This document shows positions 55,478-64,000 of a stretch of DNA of 64,000 nucleotides, piece after piece. Each line of letters starts with the position of its first letter. The first letter of the stretch is position 1. The notes below the pieces were generated by a model. It saw only the letters and a program-made list of their open reading frames with translations. It was not told where the DNA came from and ran no database searches. This stretch comes from Marinomonas sp. KMM3893. Its GTDB lineage: Bacteria; Pseudomonadota; Gammaproteobacteria; Pseudomonadales; Marinomonadaceae. The stretch spans positions 620,001 to 684,000 of the forward strand of contig NZ_SJSC01000002.1 in the NCBI RefSeq assembly GCF_004352855.1. The letters run 5' to 3'. The position numbers were made by a program, and so were the translations under genes.

Positions 55478-56539
55478 ATGTCTAACCCACGTAAAATTAT
55501 TCACATTGATGCCGATTGCTTTTATGCCGCCATTGAAATGCGCGATGATCCTAGCTTATGCCAAGTGCCATTGGCGATTGGTGGTTCCTCCCAAACCAGA
55601 GGCGTATTAAGTACCGCTAACTATATCGCGCGCTCTTTCGGCGTTCGCTCTGCAATGCCAACGGCGGTGGCAAAGCGATTGTGCCCAGCTTTAATAGTCG
55701 TGCCTGGGAACATGGAAAAATATCGCCTTGCCTCGCGGCAAATGCATGCCATTTTTCGCCAGTACACAGACATTATTGAGCCGCTTTCTTTGGATGAAGC
55801 CTACCTTGATGTGACGGATTCTGACGCCTGCCAAGGCAGTGCGACGAGAATCGCTGAGCAAATTCGCCAGCAAGTTTTGGCGCAAATTGGTATCACTGTA
55901 TCCGCTGGTGTGGCGACCAATAAATTCATTGCAAAAGTCGCCAGTGATTGGCAAAAGCCAGACGGCCTAACCACTATTTCCCCAGACCAACAGTTTGAAT
56001 TTGTCTCGCAATTACCGGTTAAGTGCATTTCAGGTATTGGCAAGGTCTCTCAAGAGCGGCTTGCGGCGTTAGGGGTGTTTGTTTGCTCAGACCTTCAGAA
56101 AGTCGATTTCTCTATTTTGCAAAAAAACTTCGGCAGCATGGCTTTTCGCTTGTCTCAATATGCCCTTGGTATTGATCATCGGCCTGTGCAAACTTCCCGT
56201 GAGAGGAAGAGTGTGTCTGTGGAACATACGTTTGCCGAAGATCTGCAATCCTTGGAGTCGTGTTTGGCGCAATTGCCTGAGTTGCTCGCGAGTCTCGATC
56301 AGCGCATGGCTGGTCGTGGTTTTGATGCCCAAGTGAGCAAGTATTACCTCAAATTGAAATTTAACGATTTTAAGCAAACAACGATAGAGCAAGCGATTCA
56401 AAGTAGATTTTCGAAAGAGGTCTTTGTTGCTTTGTTAACGCGTGCCTACCAAAGGCAATCTCGTCCAGTGCGGCTGATTGGAGTGGGCTATCGTTTGTCC
56501 GCTCCCGCGCCCCGGCAGCTTGATATGATGTTTGAGTAG
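55478..56539 (+). CDS. dinB: DNA polymerase IV (DinB, Y family)
   Basis: 353 residues from the ATG at 55478; a GTG two codons upstream is possible. Metal-binding HIDADCFYAAIEMRDDPSL and the catalytic SLDEAYLDVTDS are intact, with the helix-hairpin-helix (VKCISGIGKVSQERLAALGV) and little-finger domain (RKSVSVEHTF). It lacks an obvious C-terminal clamp-binding extension beyond the short end. Error-prone translesion polymerase under the SOS box just upstream. Confidence 0.94.
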   Translation: MSNPRKIIHIDADCFYAAIEMRDDPSLCQVPLAIGGSSQTRGVLSTANYIARSFGVRSAMPTAVAKRLCPALIVVPGNMEKYRLASRQMHAIFRQYTDIIEPLSLDEAYLDVTDSDACQGSATRIAEQIRQQVLAQIGITVSAGVATNKFIAKVASDWQKPDGLTTISPDQQFEFVSQLPVKCISGIGKVSQERLAALGVFVCSDLQKVDFSILQKNFGSMAFRLSQYALGIDHRPVQTSRERKSVSVEHTFAEDLQSLESCLAQLPELLASLDQRMAGRGFDAQVSKYYLKLKFNDFKQTTIEQAIQSRFSKEVFVALLTRAYQRQSRPVRLIGVGYRLSAPAPRQLDMMFE

Positions 56540-56607
56540 TGCTTAAAAAATAACCGCATTTTTATCTTGCTGCTATAGTTACTGAAGTAATGCGGAGGTA
56601 CTGTCTT

Positions 56608-57588
56608 ATGAATAGAAATCCCAAATTATTAAATGGCTGGAAGCATGAGGTGCCAGACTCGTTAGCGGGGCGTTTACGCTTTGAGGTTGAGCAAACTCTA
56701 AAAAGTTTGTACGCCAGCGATGCGTTAGTAGATCAATTAGGTGCTTTGTACTTACCTTTCTCAACTTGGTTAAGCAGTAAAGTGAAGTCGGCCAATGGCC
56801 CGTTAGTGGTGGGGCTTGGCGGGCCGCAGGGGTCAGGCAAAACGACCTTTAGTCGGGTCGTGAGCCGTGTGCTTTGTAAAGGCTTTGACATAAAGAGTAT
56901 TGTGGTCAGTTTGGATGACTTATACAGAACGCGCAAAGATCGGCTCCATTATGCGCAGACCATGCACCCTCTATTTGCTACGCGAGGAGTGCCTGGTACT
57001 CATGATATTGATATGGCCTTGATGCTTTTTGAGCGGTTACGAACGCTGAAAGATGGCGAAATCATGAAGCTACCAGCGTTTGATAAATCCCTAGACGATA
57101 GAAAACCGGTGCATTTGTGGAGTGAAGTACAAGGTCCAGTGGACGTTATCTTTCTTGAAGGTTGGTGTGTTGGCGCATCGGCGTTAGGAGATGGACTGGA
57201 TCAACCAATGAACCGTTTGGAAAAAGACAAAGATCAAGATGGGGTGTGGCGAAGTCTTATTAATCAGCACTTACAAGAAGGCTATAAAGACTTGTTCGCG
57301 AATATCGACATTATGATGTGGATGGAAGCGCCAGACTATGATGTTGTTTATCAATGGCGTAATAAACAAGAGCGCATGCTGGAAGCGCATCTGCATGATA
57401 TTCATGGTGGTGTATTAGACACGCTTGATATCAAAGTGATGTCGCCAGAAGCGCTGAAAGGTTTTATGCAATATTACGAACGTCTTACTCGCCACCTTAT
57501 GGCTACCATGTCTGAACGATCTGATGTTGTGTTTCGCCTTAATCATCAGCAAGAGGTGACGGGCTTGCGTTTTCCAACCGAGCATTAG
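56608..57588 (+). CDS. P-loop kinase, D-glycerate 3-kinase-like
   Basis: 326 residues from the ATG at 56608, which has GGAGG nine bases upstream; the frame opens at 56590. Walker A VVGLGGPQGSGKTTFSR (~residues 72-88), VVSLDDLYRTRKDR, RGVPGTHDIDMALMLFE, and VIFLEGWCVGASAL. This matches the plant-type glycerate kinase/uridine-kinase-like group; the GVPGTHD motif is typical. The probable product is 3-phosphoglycerate from D-glycerate. Followed by a terminator. Confidence 0.78.
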   Translation: MNRNPKLLNGWKHEVPDSLAGRLRFEVEQTLKSLYASDALVDQLGALYLPFSTWLSSKVKSANGPLVVGLGGPQGSGKTTFSRVVSRVLCKGFDIKSIVVSLDDLYRTRKDRLHYAQTMHPLFATRGVPGTHDIDMALMLFERLRTLKDGEIMKLPAFDKSLDDRKPVHLWSEVQGPVDVIFLEGWCVGASALGDGLDQPMNRLEKDKDQDGVWRSLINQHLQEGYKDLFANIDIMMWMEAPDYDVVYQWRNKQERMLEAHLHDIHGGVLDTLDIKVMSPEALKGFMQYYERLTRHLMATMSERSDVVFRLNHQQEVTGLRFPTEH

Positions 57589-57681
57589 TGCTGTGGCGGG
57601 TTAATCTCGTCGAGTTGTCATAGTAAAGAGTTATCTACAATAAATATTTGTCGATATAATAGGCCATTGCTTAAAAAAAGA

Positions 57682-57717
57682 AGTGAACGAGTTTAGACTG
57701 CTCGTTCGCTTTTTTTT
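57682..57717 (+). terminator. terminator after the glycerate kinase-like gene
   Basis: Stem AGTGAACGAG/CTCGTTCGCT with one G-T pair, followed by eight T. Confidence 0.8.
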
Positions 57718-57775
57718 AACCTTATAGCCTATTTTTTGCCTGTACTGTTTGGGCCTGTATTTATTGGAGTAAAGA

Positions 57776-58444
57776 ATGACAGATTTGTTGCCTTGTGTAT
57801 TAGTAGAGACGGCAGAAACAGCGGATGCAGCGATTATCTGGCTGCATGGATTAGGATCAGATGGGCATGATTTTGAATCCATAGTACCGGCATTAAAAAT
57901 TCGCCCTGATCAAAAGTGGCGTTTTGTTTTTCCCCATGCACCGCAGCGCCCAGTGACGGTCAATGGCGGTATGGTGATGCGAGCTTGGTATGATATTTAT
58001 GAAATGACGCTTGAACGCAAAGTAGATATGTTGAATATTGAAGAATCTTGCCAGCAAATCAGTGCTTTAATCGAAGCGCAAATCGCATCGGGAATTGATG
58101 CTTCTCGTATTATTCTGGCCGGTTTTTCACAAGGCGGCGTGATTGCTTATCAGCTAGCGTTAACCACCGAGCATACACTGGCAGGAGTGATGGCATTATC
58201 TACTTACCTGGCGAATAAATCTGATGTCCCTGCGGCGGCGGGCAGCCACAATGGTACAACTCCTTTCTTGATTCATCATGGATCTCAAGATCCTGTGGTG
58301 GCCCCTAGCTTGGCATTGGACGCGAAAAAAGCGTTAACGGATCAAGGGTTTAATGTTGAGTATAAAACCTATGAGATGCCTCATTCTGTTTGTCCGGAAC
58401 AGATTGCTGATATTTCTGCATGGTTGCACGCTCGTTTAGCTTGA
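57776..58444 (+). CDS. carboxylesterase/phospholipase family serine hydrolase
   Basis: 222 residues, single alpha/beta-hydrolase domain. Oxyanion region AAIIWLHGLGSDGHDFESIVP, nucleophile elbow GFSQGG (~residue 120), catalytic Asp in HHGSQDPVV and His in YEMPHSVCPEQ. This is the family of EstB/acyl-protein thioesterase-like enzymes found in Pseudomonas and relatives. Natural substrate unknown. An IMPase gene follows 29 bp later. Confidence 0.88.
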   Translation: MTDLLPCVLVETAETADAAIIWLHGLGSDGHDFESIVPALKIRPDQKWRFVFPHAPQRPVTVNGGMVMRAWYDIYEMTLERKVDMLNIEESCQQISALIEAQIASGIDASRIILAGFSQGGVIAYQLALTTEHTLAGVMALSTYLANKSDVPAAAGSHNGTTPFLIHHGSQDPVVAPSLALDAKKALTDQGFNVEYKTYEMPHSVCPEQIADISAWLHARLA

Positions 58445-58473
58445 GTTGGCTGGGTTAACAAAAGGAGAGCAAG

Positions 58474-59271
58474 ATGACGCTGAACACAGACAAGTTGTTG
58501 GCATTCGCTAAACGGATTGCCTCTCACGCTGGCACTATCATGGTGGAGGCGAGGGAGAAGAAAGGTTTTTCTGCCGATTACAAAGCGGATCATGAGTTGG
58601 TGACATCAACCGATTTGGCGATCGATCATTATTTATGCCAAGAAATTATCGCAGCCTATCCTGATCATCGTATTCTTTCAGAAGAGTCTTCTCCTAATTT
58701 GTCTTTGGATGCTGTGCCGACATGGGTGATAGACCCTATTGATGGCACGGTGAATTTTGCGCACCATCATCGTCATGTTGCTGTGTCTATTGGTTTATAC
58801 GTTGACGGTCAGCGCTTGTTAGGGGTCGTGTATGCTCCTTTCCTAGACGAATGTTACTGGGCCATTAAAGGTCAAGGTGCGTATTTGAACGGTGAACGTT
58901 TGTGGGTTGCCGATGGGGTTAGCTTACGCAATGCGTTAGTGGCCACTGGGTTTCCCTACCAAAAAAATGCGCTCGAAAAGCTGATTAAACGGGTTTCAAA
59001 TGTATTACATCAATGTCAGGATGTGCGACGTAATGGGTCCGCAGCATTGGATCTATGTTGGGTCGCGGCAGGGCGATTACAGGCTTATTATGAATCCGTA
59101 AAACCATGGGATATGGCGGCAGGAGCCTTGATTGCTGTAGAGGCAGGCGCTGTCTTAGGGCGCTATGATGAGGTTGAATCTGCCTGGCCATTGGAGATTA
59201 ACGGTGATTCGTTATTGGTTTGTGCGCCATCATTATATGATGCGATGCAACAAGTGTTGGCCGTGGATTAG
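58474..59271 (+). CDS. inositol monophosphatase family protein
   Basis: 265 residues. Metal and substrate motifs: ILSEESSP (Glu ligand), WVIDPIDGTVNFAHHH, and KPWDMAAGALIAVEAGA near the end. AAGGAGAG precedes the start. Could act on inositol phosphates, 3'-phosphoadenosine phosphate or similar. It resembles SuhB less than a generic IMPase, since the SuhB C-terminal extension is absent. Confidence 0.85.
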   Translation: MTLNTDKLLAFAKRIASHAGTIMVEAREKKGFSADYKADHELVTSTDLAIDHYLCQEIIAAYPDHRILSEESSPNLSLDAVPTWVIDPIDGTVNFAHHHRHVAVSIGLYVDGQRLLGVVYAPFLDECYWAIKGQGAYLNGERLWVADGVSLRNALVATGFPYQKNALEKLIKRVSNVLHQCQDVRRNGSAALDLCWVAAGRLQAYYESVKPWDMAAGALIAVEAGAVLGRYDEVESAWPLEINGDSLLVCAPSLYDAMQQVLAVD

Positions 59272-59354
59272 TATGATGCCACTGGGGTACTTGAGCCAAC
59301 TTTCTTAAATTAAGTGAATGATGAGTTAATTCTCATGATTAATATTGGATTTTT

Positions 59355-59819
59355 ATGTCTTTTACTGTCTTTATAATACTGATTATCGGCTGTATTGCGG
59401 TTATATCTGCGTCTCTTTGGTTTATTGCCCGCCAATTAAAGGTGAACCGTTTACGTGAAGAGAGAATCCGTGCCGGAGAATCTTTTGTGGCGGAAGAGCG
59501 ACAAAAGCGAATTGATAGCATTCAAATTTTATTAAAAGCCGTTGGTACGGATGAAAAGCTTACCTGGATCGAAACCAGCATACGGGTGAAAAACTTACTC
59601 GATCAGTTGAGCGTAGATCTATCGCAACACGATGACATTTCGGCTTTTTATATTATCACTGAAAAAACTGAGCATATTCCGACGCACGAACAATGGAAGA
59701 GTTTACCAAAAGATGCGCGGGCTAAGTTCAGCAATGAGATGGCGCGTTACGAAACGGAATATCTTGAGCATTTGAAGCGTGCTAAAGCCGCTTTGTTGGT
59801 CTATTCTTTTGATTCATGA
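59355..59819 (+). CDS. DUF2489-type single-TM protein
   Basis: 154 residues. N-terminal membrane helix (FTVFIILIIGCIAVISASLWFIA, ~3-25), then a charged helical domain (RLREERIRAGESFVAEERQKRIDSIQILLKAV). The pattern is that of the uncharacterised DUF2489 proteins of marine gammaproteobacteria. Overlaps the next gene (ATGA). Role unknown. Confidence 0.68.
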   Translation: MSFTVFIILIIGCIAVISASLWFIARQLKVNRLREERIRAGESFVAEERQKRIDSIQILLKAVGTDEKLTWIETSIRVKNLLDQLSVDLSQHDDISAFYIITEKTEHIPTHEQWKSLPKDARAKFSNEMARYETEYLEHLKRAKAALLVYSFDS

Positions 59820-60187
59820 TTTTACAGTTTGTTCTTTCTGTTTTTTTATGTTTTTGCTTGTTGGTTTCCTTGATGGTGTTTTATTTAAAGCACAAATCAA
59901 AAGTGCCTTATTATCGACTGAATCAGAGCGATTGTACTGCGCTATTGGAAAAAGCAGTAAATGGCGTCTTGCTCGAATATGATTGGAATGTTTTTATTGG
60001 CATGACAATTCGAGACAACGAACAATTTGAGCGGTTGCGGGAAGTTTGTCTTATGATTGATGATGAACATAAAAAGGGAGCCCAGCTTATTGGTGGGAAA
60101 CTGTATGTTCGGTTTAGCAAAGCCGGGGTGAAGCAATTGGCCTCTTTGTTGGATGAGTGGCGACATAAAGTACATTATGCCGCTTAG
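59816..60187 (+). CDS. small membrane-anchored protein of unknown function
   Basis: 123 residues. N-terminal helix LQFVLSVFLCFCLLVSLMVFYL (3-24), then an alpha/beta domain (TALLEKAVNGVLLEYDWNVFIGMTIRDNEQFERLREVC). Start overlaps the stop of the DUF2489 gene, so both are translated together. Not recognised. mscS follows 41 bp later. Confidence 0.6.
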   Translation: MILQFVLSVFLCFCLLVSLMVFYLKHKSKVPYYRLNQSDCTALLEKAVNGVLLEYDWNVFIGMTIRDNEQFERLREVCLMIDDEHKKGAQLIGGKLYVRFSKAGVKQLASLLDEWRHKVHYAA

Positions 60188-60228
60188 CGGCTTATATCTT
60201 ATTAACGTTAGATTAAGGATTAAAGCAC

Positions 60229-61059
60229 ATGAGCGATATGGAACAATTAGTAGATAAGGGCATTGAACTACTGCCTTGGATCTCAGAAATGGCAATTAAC
60301 TTATTAATCGGCATTGTGATTTTCTTTGTCGGTCGGTTTATTGCCCATAAAGTGGCTCATTGGTGTGAGCATAGAATGCTTAAAGCGTCGGTTGATAAAG
60401 CGGTAGCCGGTTTCTGCTCTAGCATTCTTTATGCCTTGATGTTTGCCGGTGTTATCTTAATGGCGCTTGGGCAAGTCGGTGTACAAACCACTTCCTTCAT
60501 CGCCATTCTTGGTGCGGCTGGTTTGGCGGTTGGTTTGGCCTTACAGGGGTCATTGTCTAACTTTGCATCAGGCGTATTGATCATTGTATTACGCCCATTT
60601 AAATCAGGTGATTTTATTGATGCTGCGGGTCAAATGGGTACGGTAGACCGTATCGAACTGTTTCATACCTACCTTAGAACACCGGATAATCGCATTATTA
60701 TTGCGCCGAACTCAGCGATAATGAATGGCTCTATTGTCAACTTTTCGCGTGAGAAAACACGTCGTTTAGATTTGGTTATTGGTATTAGTTACGATGCTGA
60801 TATTCGTCTGGCAAAAAGTATTATGGAAGAAATTGTGGCTGCCGATGAGCGGGTGTTAAAAGATCCAGCTTGGGTAATCGCGGTTTCTGAACTGGCAGAC
60901 AGCTCCGTCAATTTTAACCTTCGTCCTTGGGTGGCAGCAGCGGACTATTGGGCGGTCAGAGCGGATCTTCTAGAAAAGATCAAATACACCTTTGATGAAC
61001 GCGGTGTTGGTATTCCATACCCTCAAATGGATGTTCATCTGCATAAGCAAGAGTCTTAA
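60229..61059 (+). CDS. mscS: small-conductance mechanosensitive channel (MscS type)
   Basis: 276 residues, the size of E. coli MscS. Three membrane helices, with the pore-lining third helix GAAGLAVGLALQGSLSNFASGVLIIVLRPFKSGDFIDAAGQMGTV, then the beta domain (LRTPDNRIIIAPNSAIMNGSIVNFS) and the C-terminal alpha/beta cage. Opens under membrane tension to release solutes after osmotic downshock. Followed by a strong terminator. Confidence 0.93.
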   Translation: MSDMEQLVDKGIELLPWISEMAINLLIGIVIFFVGRFIAHKVAHWCEHRMLKASVDKAVAGFCSSILYALMFAGVILMALGQVGVQTTSFIAILGAAGLAVGLALQGSLSNFASGVLIIVLRPFKSGDFIDAAGQMGTVDRIELFHTYLRTPDNRIIIAPNSAIMNGSIVNFSREKTRRLDLVIGISYDADIRLAKSIMEEIVAADERVLKDPAWVIAVSELADSSVNFNLRPWVAAADYWAVRADLLEKIKYTFDERGVGIPYPQMDVHLHKQES

Positions 61060-61081
61060 TTACTCGCATTATTGCTTTCAA

Positions 61082-61125
61082 AATGCCGCCAAGTGATTAA
61101 CATTGCTTGGCGGCATTTTTTATTT
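61082..61125 (+). terminator. terminator after mscS
   Basis: An 11-bp perfect stem ATGCCGCCAAG/CTTGGCGGCAT with a 12-base loop, then TTTTTTATTTTT. Confidence 0.9.
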
Positions 61126-61154
61126 TTATCATTGTACTAAATAGGTTGTTATTA

Positions 61155-61664
61155 ATGACTCGGTATCGTCCACCTTCCCCGCCAAAATCCGCCTACATCA
61201 CACAAGAGGGCGCTCAAGCTTTATTGGCGGAGCTAAAATATTTGTGGAAAGAAAAGCGTCCAGCGGTGACAGAAACCGTTCGTGAAGCGGCAGCACAAGG
61301 CGATCGCTCTGAGAATGCTGAATATATTTATGGTAAGAAGCAATTACGAGAAATCGACCGTCGCGTACGTTATTTAGAAAAGCGTCTGGATGTGTGTACT
61401 GTGGTCGATCGTTTTCCTGCGGATCAGTCAAAAGTGTTTTTTGGTGCTTGGGTAACGCTTGAGGACGAAGATGGCACCTTAAAAGAATATCGTATTGTCG
61501 GCGCGGATGAGTTAGACCATAACCCTGCTTACATTAGCATCGACTCCCCAGTTGCGCGTGCGCTGCTTAAAAAGGAAGAAGGTGACGAGGTACTGATTCG
61601 CTTAGCCGCTGGCGAGAAATGTTATGTAATCGACACCATAGAGTACCGTGCGCCAGCAGCATGA
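61155..61664 (+). CDS. greB: transcription elongation factor GreB
   Basis: 169 residues from the ATG at 61155 (MTRYRPPSPPKSAYIT); the upstream extension of the frame is not Gre-like and overlaps the mscS terminator. N-terminal antiparallel coiled coil with the acidic tip (AAAQGDRSENAEYIYGKKQLREIDRRVRYLEKRL) and the FKBP-like C-terminal domain (VFFGAWVTLEDEDG, YISIDSPVARALLKKEEGDEV). Rescues backtracked RNA polymerase by stimulating transcript cleavage. Its stop overlaps the DUF72 start (ATGA). Confidence 0.93.
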   Translation: MTRYRPPSPPKSAYITQEGAQALLAELKYLWKEKRPAVTETVREAAAQGDRSENAEYIYGKKQLREIDRRVRYLEKRLDVCTVVDRFPADQSKVFFGAWVTLEDEDGTLKEYRIVGADELDHNPAYISIDSPVARALLKKEEGDEVLIRLAAGEKCYVIDTIEYRAPAA

Positions 61665-62524
61665 AAATTTATTATGGCATGGCCCAGTGGCAGCATCCGG
61701 CGTGGGTAAATTGGTTATACCCATCATCTTTGCCTGCCGCCGAACGAATTGCGCGCTATTCTCAGGTTTTTTCTACGGTTGAAGTGGGCAGCACTTTTTA
61801 TACTAAGGTGGACCAAGCGCAGCTGTTGCGTTGGTATTCCGTGGTATCTGATGATTTTCGCTTTGCTTTTAAAGCACCACAAACGGTCACCCATAGATTA
61901 TTTGATCGGCCATGGCGTGACATCGTTGAAGACTGGCGTGTTTTTATGGCGTCGCTGCAACCTTTGCAGTCCAAGCTTGGGCCGACCATGCTGCAATTTC
62001 CTGCAGCGTGTGATGAACGCTTGCTAGAGCGCATAATGTTGCTTTGCGATTTGTGGGATTTGTCTGCTCCTTTATCCGTGGAGACACGACATCTGGCGTA
62101 TTTTGATAAAACAGGTTATGAGTCCTTGTTCTTAAAAGGGCTGGCGGAAAAAGGGGTGAATCGGGTGATTATGGATTCACGCCCCGTTTTTTCTACGCAA
62201 GCGTATTGTGACAGCTTGGTGGATGCGCAAAAGAAGAAGCCAAGAGTGCCTTGCCATCCTGTTGCAACCTCGTCTCATCCTGTGGTGCGCTTTATAGGGC
62301 ATCCGGATTTGCCGCTAAATGACAAATGGTTGGATCAGTGGGCGGTGAAGTTGGCTCAATGGCTAGTGGCAGAATTAACACCAACGGTGTTTGTGCATTC
62401 ATCTGATAACATTGCAGCGCCGACATTGGCGGCCACATTAGATCAAAGAGTTCAGCGCTTGTGTGGCGATTATCAGCCGTCGCTTCAGCTTCCCCAAAGC
62501 CAAGAGCAAGCGAGTTTGTGGTAG
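61661..62524 (+). CDS. DUF72 (YecE-like) TIM-barrel protein
   Basis: 287 residues from the ATG at 61661 (MKIYYGMAQWQHPAW), chosen because the family starts at this point and the codon overlaps the greB stop. Family features: GSTFYTKVDQAQLLRWYSVVSDDFRFAFKAPQTVTH, LGPTMLQFPAA, SVETRH, VNRVIMDSRPV, and FIGHPDLPLND. DUF72 proteins are TIM barrels with unproven function. Confidence 0.87.
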   Translation: MKIYYGMAQWQHPAWVNWLYPSSLPAAERIARYSQVFSTVEVGSTFYTKVDQAQLLRWYSVVSDDFRFAFKAPQTVTHRLFDRPWRDIVEDWRVFMASLQPLQSKLGPTMLQFPAACDERLLERIMLLCDLWDLSAPLSVETRHLAYFDKTGYESLFLKGLAEKGVNRVIMDSRPVFSTQAYCDSLVDAQKKKPRVPCHPVATSSHPVVRFIGHPDLPLNDKWLDQWAVKLAQWLVAELTPTVFVHSSDNIAAPTLAATLDQRVQRLCGDYQPSLQLPQSQEQASLW

Positions 62525-62537
62525 CAGCTTAAAAAAT

Positions 62538-62570
62538 AAAAGCGCCTCTTTAGCAAGAAGGCGCTTTTTT
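62538..62570. terminator. terminator between DUF72 gene and D-cysteine desulfhydrase gene
   Basis: Stem AAAAGCGCC/GGCGCTTTT with a 13-base loop, with a T tract on the plus strand and an A tract on the left for the minus strand, between converging genes. Confidence 0.8.
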
Positions 62571-62594
62571 GCTTAATACGAAGGGGAGGCGTAA

Positions 62595-63605
62595 TTAGCA
62601 ATAATCTTTAAAATCAAAGGCTTCTCGGTAACCAAATAACGCTTGGCTGCCACCTGTGTGTAGGAAGACGATGTTTTCATCTTTGCCAAATTCGCCTTTG
62701 CGAATCAAGTCAATTAGGCCAGCGGCGCCTTTCGCAGAATACACAGGGTCCAGCAAGATAGATTCGTACTGCGCAAATAACTCAATGGCTTCTAACCCAC
62801 TTTGCGTTGGGATGCCGTAGCCATCGCCCACGTAGTTGCAATTTGCCACCACGTCTTCGCGCTTCACCACACCAGGAATGCTTAAATATTCTGCGGTTTT
62901 TTCAGCCAAGCGAAATACATTCGCTTCTTGGGTTTCTTGCGGTACACGCACCCCAATGCCCAATACTGGAATTAGACTGTTGGTGGCCACCAAGCCGGTG
63001 ACCAAGCCTGCTTGTGTGCCTGCGCTGCCTGTTGCATGAACCACACGGTCGATTTTGAGTCCCATGTCATTGGCTTGAGCTAGCAATTCAAGTGCGGCGT
63101 TCACGTAGCCAAGTGCGCCAATTGGGTTGGAGCCACCTCCTGGAATAATGTATGGCTTCTTGCCTGCTTTACGCAGTTTTTCAGCCACTTCTTCCATGGC
63201 TTGATTCATGTCGGTGCCCGCTGGGTATTTGCTGAGCGTGGCGCCAAACAGTTGATCGAGCAAGACATTGCCATTGTAGTTGTAATCCACGTCCTTACTG
63301 CCGGTACGGTCTTCTAACAGAATTTCACACGCCATGCCCATTTTGGTGGCAATGGCCGCGGTTTGGCGAGCGTGGTTAGATTGGGTCGCACCTTGAGTAA
63401 TAATGGTGTCTGCGCCTTTTTCGATGGCGTCTCCCATGAGAAATTCCAGCTTGCGTGTTTTGTTGCCGCCACCCGCTAAACCTGTGCAGTCATCGCGCTT
63501 AATCCATAACTTAGGGCCGCCTAAGTGTTCGCTTAATCGTGTCATTGGCTCAAGGGGTGTGGCTAAGTGGGCAAAATGTAATCGAGGGAAGCGAGAAAGA
63601 TGCAT
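62595..63605 (-). CDS. dcyD: D-cysteine desulfhydrase family PLP enzyme
   Basis: 336 residues of the ACC deaminase/D-cysteine desulfhydrase family. PLP lysine in [15 protein letters not shown] (~residue 51), [53 protein letters not shown], and [13 protein letters not shown]. The expected reaction releases sulfide, ammonia and pyruvate from D-cysteine. The closely related L-cysteate sulfo-lyase (CuyA) of marine bacteria cannot be excluded by eye. Divergent from a LysR gene, a common arrangement for local regulation. Confidence 0.82.
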   Translation of the reverse strand: MHLSRFPRLHFAHLATPLEPMTRLSEHLGGPKLWIKRDDCTGLAGGGNKTRKLEFLMGDAIEKGADTIITQGATQSNHARQTAAIATKMGMACEILLEDRTGSKDVDYNYNGNVLLDQLFGATLSKYPAGTDMNQAMEEVAEKLRKAGKKPYIIPGGGSNPIGALGYVNAALELLAQANDMGLKIDRVVHATGSAGTQAGLVTGLVATNSLIPVLGIGVRVPQETQEANVFRLAEKTAEYLSIPGVVKREDVVANCNYVGDGYGIPTQSGLEAIELFAQYESILLDPVYSAKGAAGLIDLIRKGEFGKDENIVFLHTGGSQALFGYREAFDFKDYC

Positions 63606-63755
63606 AGGTATATCTCCATAAAGGGATGACGTTAAGTTGATTTAGAGATTACAGGCTCCATTTTCTACTGCCCAATGCTGTTTTATCTTGTCTCGGTTAC
63701 TTTTCAGCATAGCAATGCTAACATCGAAAAAAGGCAGTTTTAGAAAGGGTGTCCC

Positions 63756-64000
63756 GTGGAGCTAAAGTGGTTAGAAGATTATCTGGCGTTAGCCAAAAAT
63801 GGCAGTTTCTCGAAGGCCGCAGAAGCGCGCTTTGTGACTCAGCCCGCATTTAGTCGGCGCATTCGATCGTTGGAAAATTGGCTCGGTGTGAGCTTGGTCG
63901 ATCGCACTCAATATCCCACTACGTTTACGGAGGCGGGCTCGGCTTTTTTAGAGCAGGCAGAAAGCCTAACCAAACAAATTTACGCCTCGCGCAACCATTT
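63756..64000 (+). CDS. LysR-family regulator, N-terminal part (cut by window end)
   Basis: GTG start at 63756, open to the window end (81 codons). Begins MELKWLEDYLALAKNGSFSKAAEARFVTQPAFSRRIRSLE, the standard LysR winged helix, continuing to the linker helix. Divergent from the desulfhydrase gene with a 150-bp shared gap, so it probably controls that gene. The effector domain lies outside the window. Confidence 0.85.
   Translation, partial: MELKWLEDYLALAKNGSFSKAAEARFVTQPAFSRRIRSLENWLGVSLVDRTQYPTTFTEAGSAFLEQAESLTKQIYASRNH

Overview
The window reads as chromosome of a marine gammaproteobacterium of the Oceanospirillales, most likely Marinomonas or a close relative. This is inferred from protein character (FlgP/FlgT flagellar proteins, TRAP and sugar-acid catabolism, GreB, NudC, ZapE, PpnN, tRNA types) and was not tested by any search. 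It has ordinary core chromosome, a large sugar-acid catabolism region, and one compact integrated island.

1-9047: A complete tRNA-Arg(CCG) gene (263-339) has its 3' end repeated as a perfect 50-bp direct repeat at 8998-9047. The two copies bound an ~8.7-kb genomic island. It holds a 5'-truncated tyrosine recombinase with an unusual long C-terminal extension, a tightly packed three-gene operon (SLOG domain + membrane helices; beta-propeller-like + two membrane helices + coiled coil; TIR domain), a complete IS5-family element whose transposase is frameshifted at a run of eight C, and a relic of an IS3-type transposase. The three-gene operon is the most interesting content: it looks like a Thoeris/CBASS-style nucleotide-signalling immune system with a SLOG-plus-membrane protein as candidate receptor/effector and a membrane-anchored propeller protein as a third partner.

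9048-15758: A LysR regulator converges on a possible four-gene operon (ABM monooxygenase, secreted royal-jelly/yellow-family protein, OpuAC-like protein without signal peptide, TSUP permease). Then come grxB and a zinc-type oxidoreductase.

15759-37339: Sugar-acid utilisation. GntR and LacI regulators precede an enolase-superfamily acid-sugar dehydratase, a YtfQRT/YjfF-type sugar ABC importer and a GMC oxidoreductase. Three identical 16-bp palindromes mark the LacI regulon. A TRAP transporter (dctPQM) is divergent from a uxuB-like/lgoD-like/AllD-like/aldA-like operon. Further on, uxuB-uxuA is divergent from a second GntR regulator, with three TTGG-N4-CCAA operators between them. The inferred route is L-gulonate/L-galactonate and hexuronates through fructuronate/tagaturonate and mannonate to KDG.

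37421-49675: A hybrid sensor kinase with HPt, GST, zapE, ppnN, glsA, nudC, kbl-tdh (threonine to glycine) and an exported polysaccharide deacetylase.

49694-51376: An eight-gene tRNA cluster (Ser-Asn-Pro-His-Lys-Asn-Pro-Lys) with internal duplication, a 17.6-copy 7-bp tandem repeat, and tRNA-Tyr on the other strand behind a promoter embedded in a 25-bp palindrome.

51431-64000: A minus-strand flgP-flgT-zapB-like-OMP-small TM protein-ProQ-domain run, dinB with a canonical SOS box, glycerate-kinase-like protein, esterase, IMPase, small membrane proteins, mscS, greB, a DUF72 protein, and a D-cysteine desulfhydrase-type enzyme divergent from a LysR gene cut by the window end.
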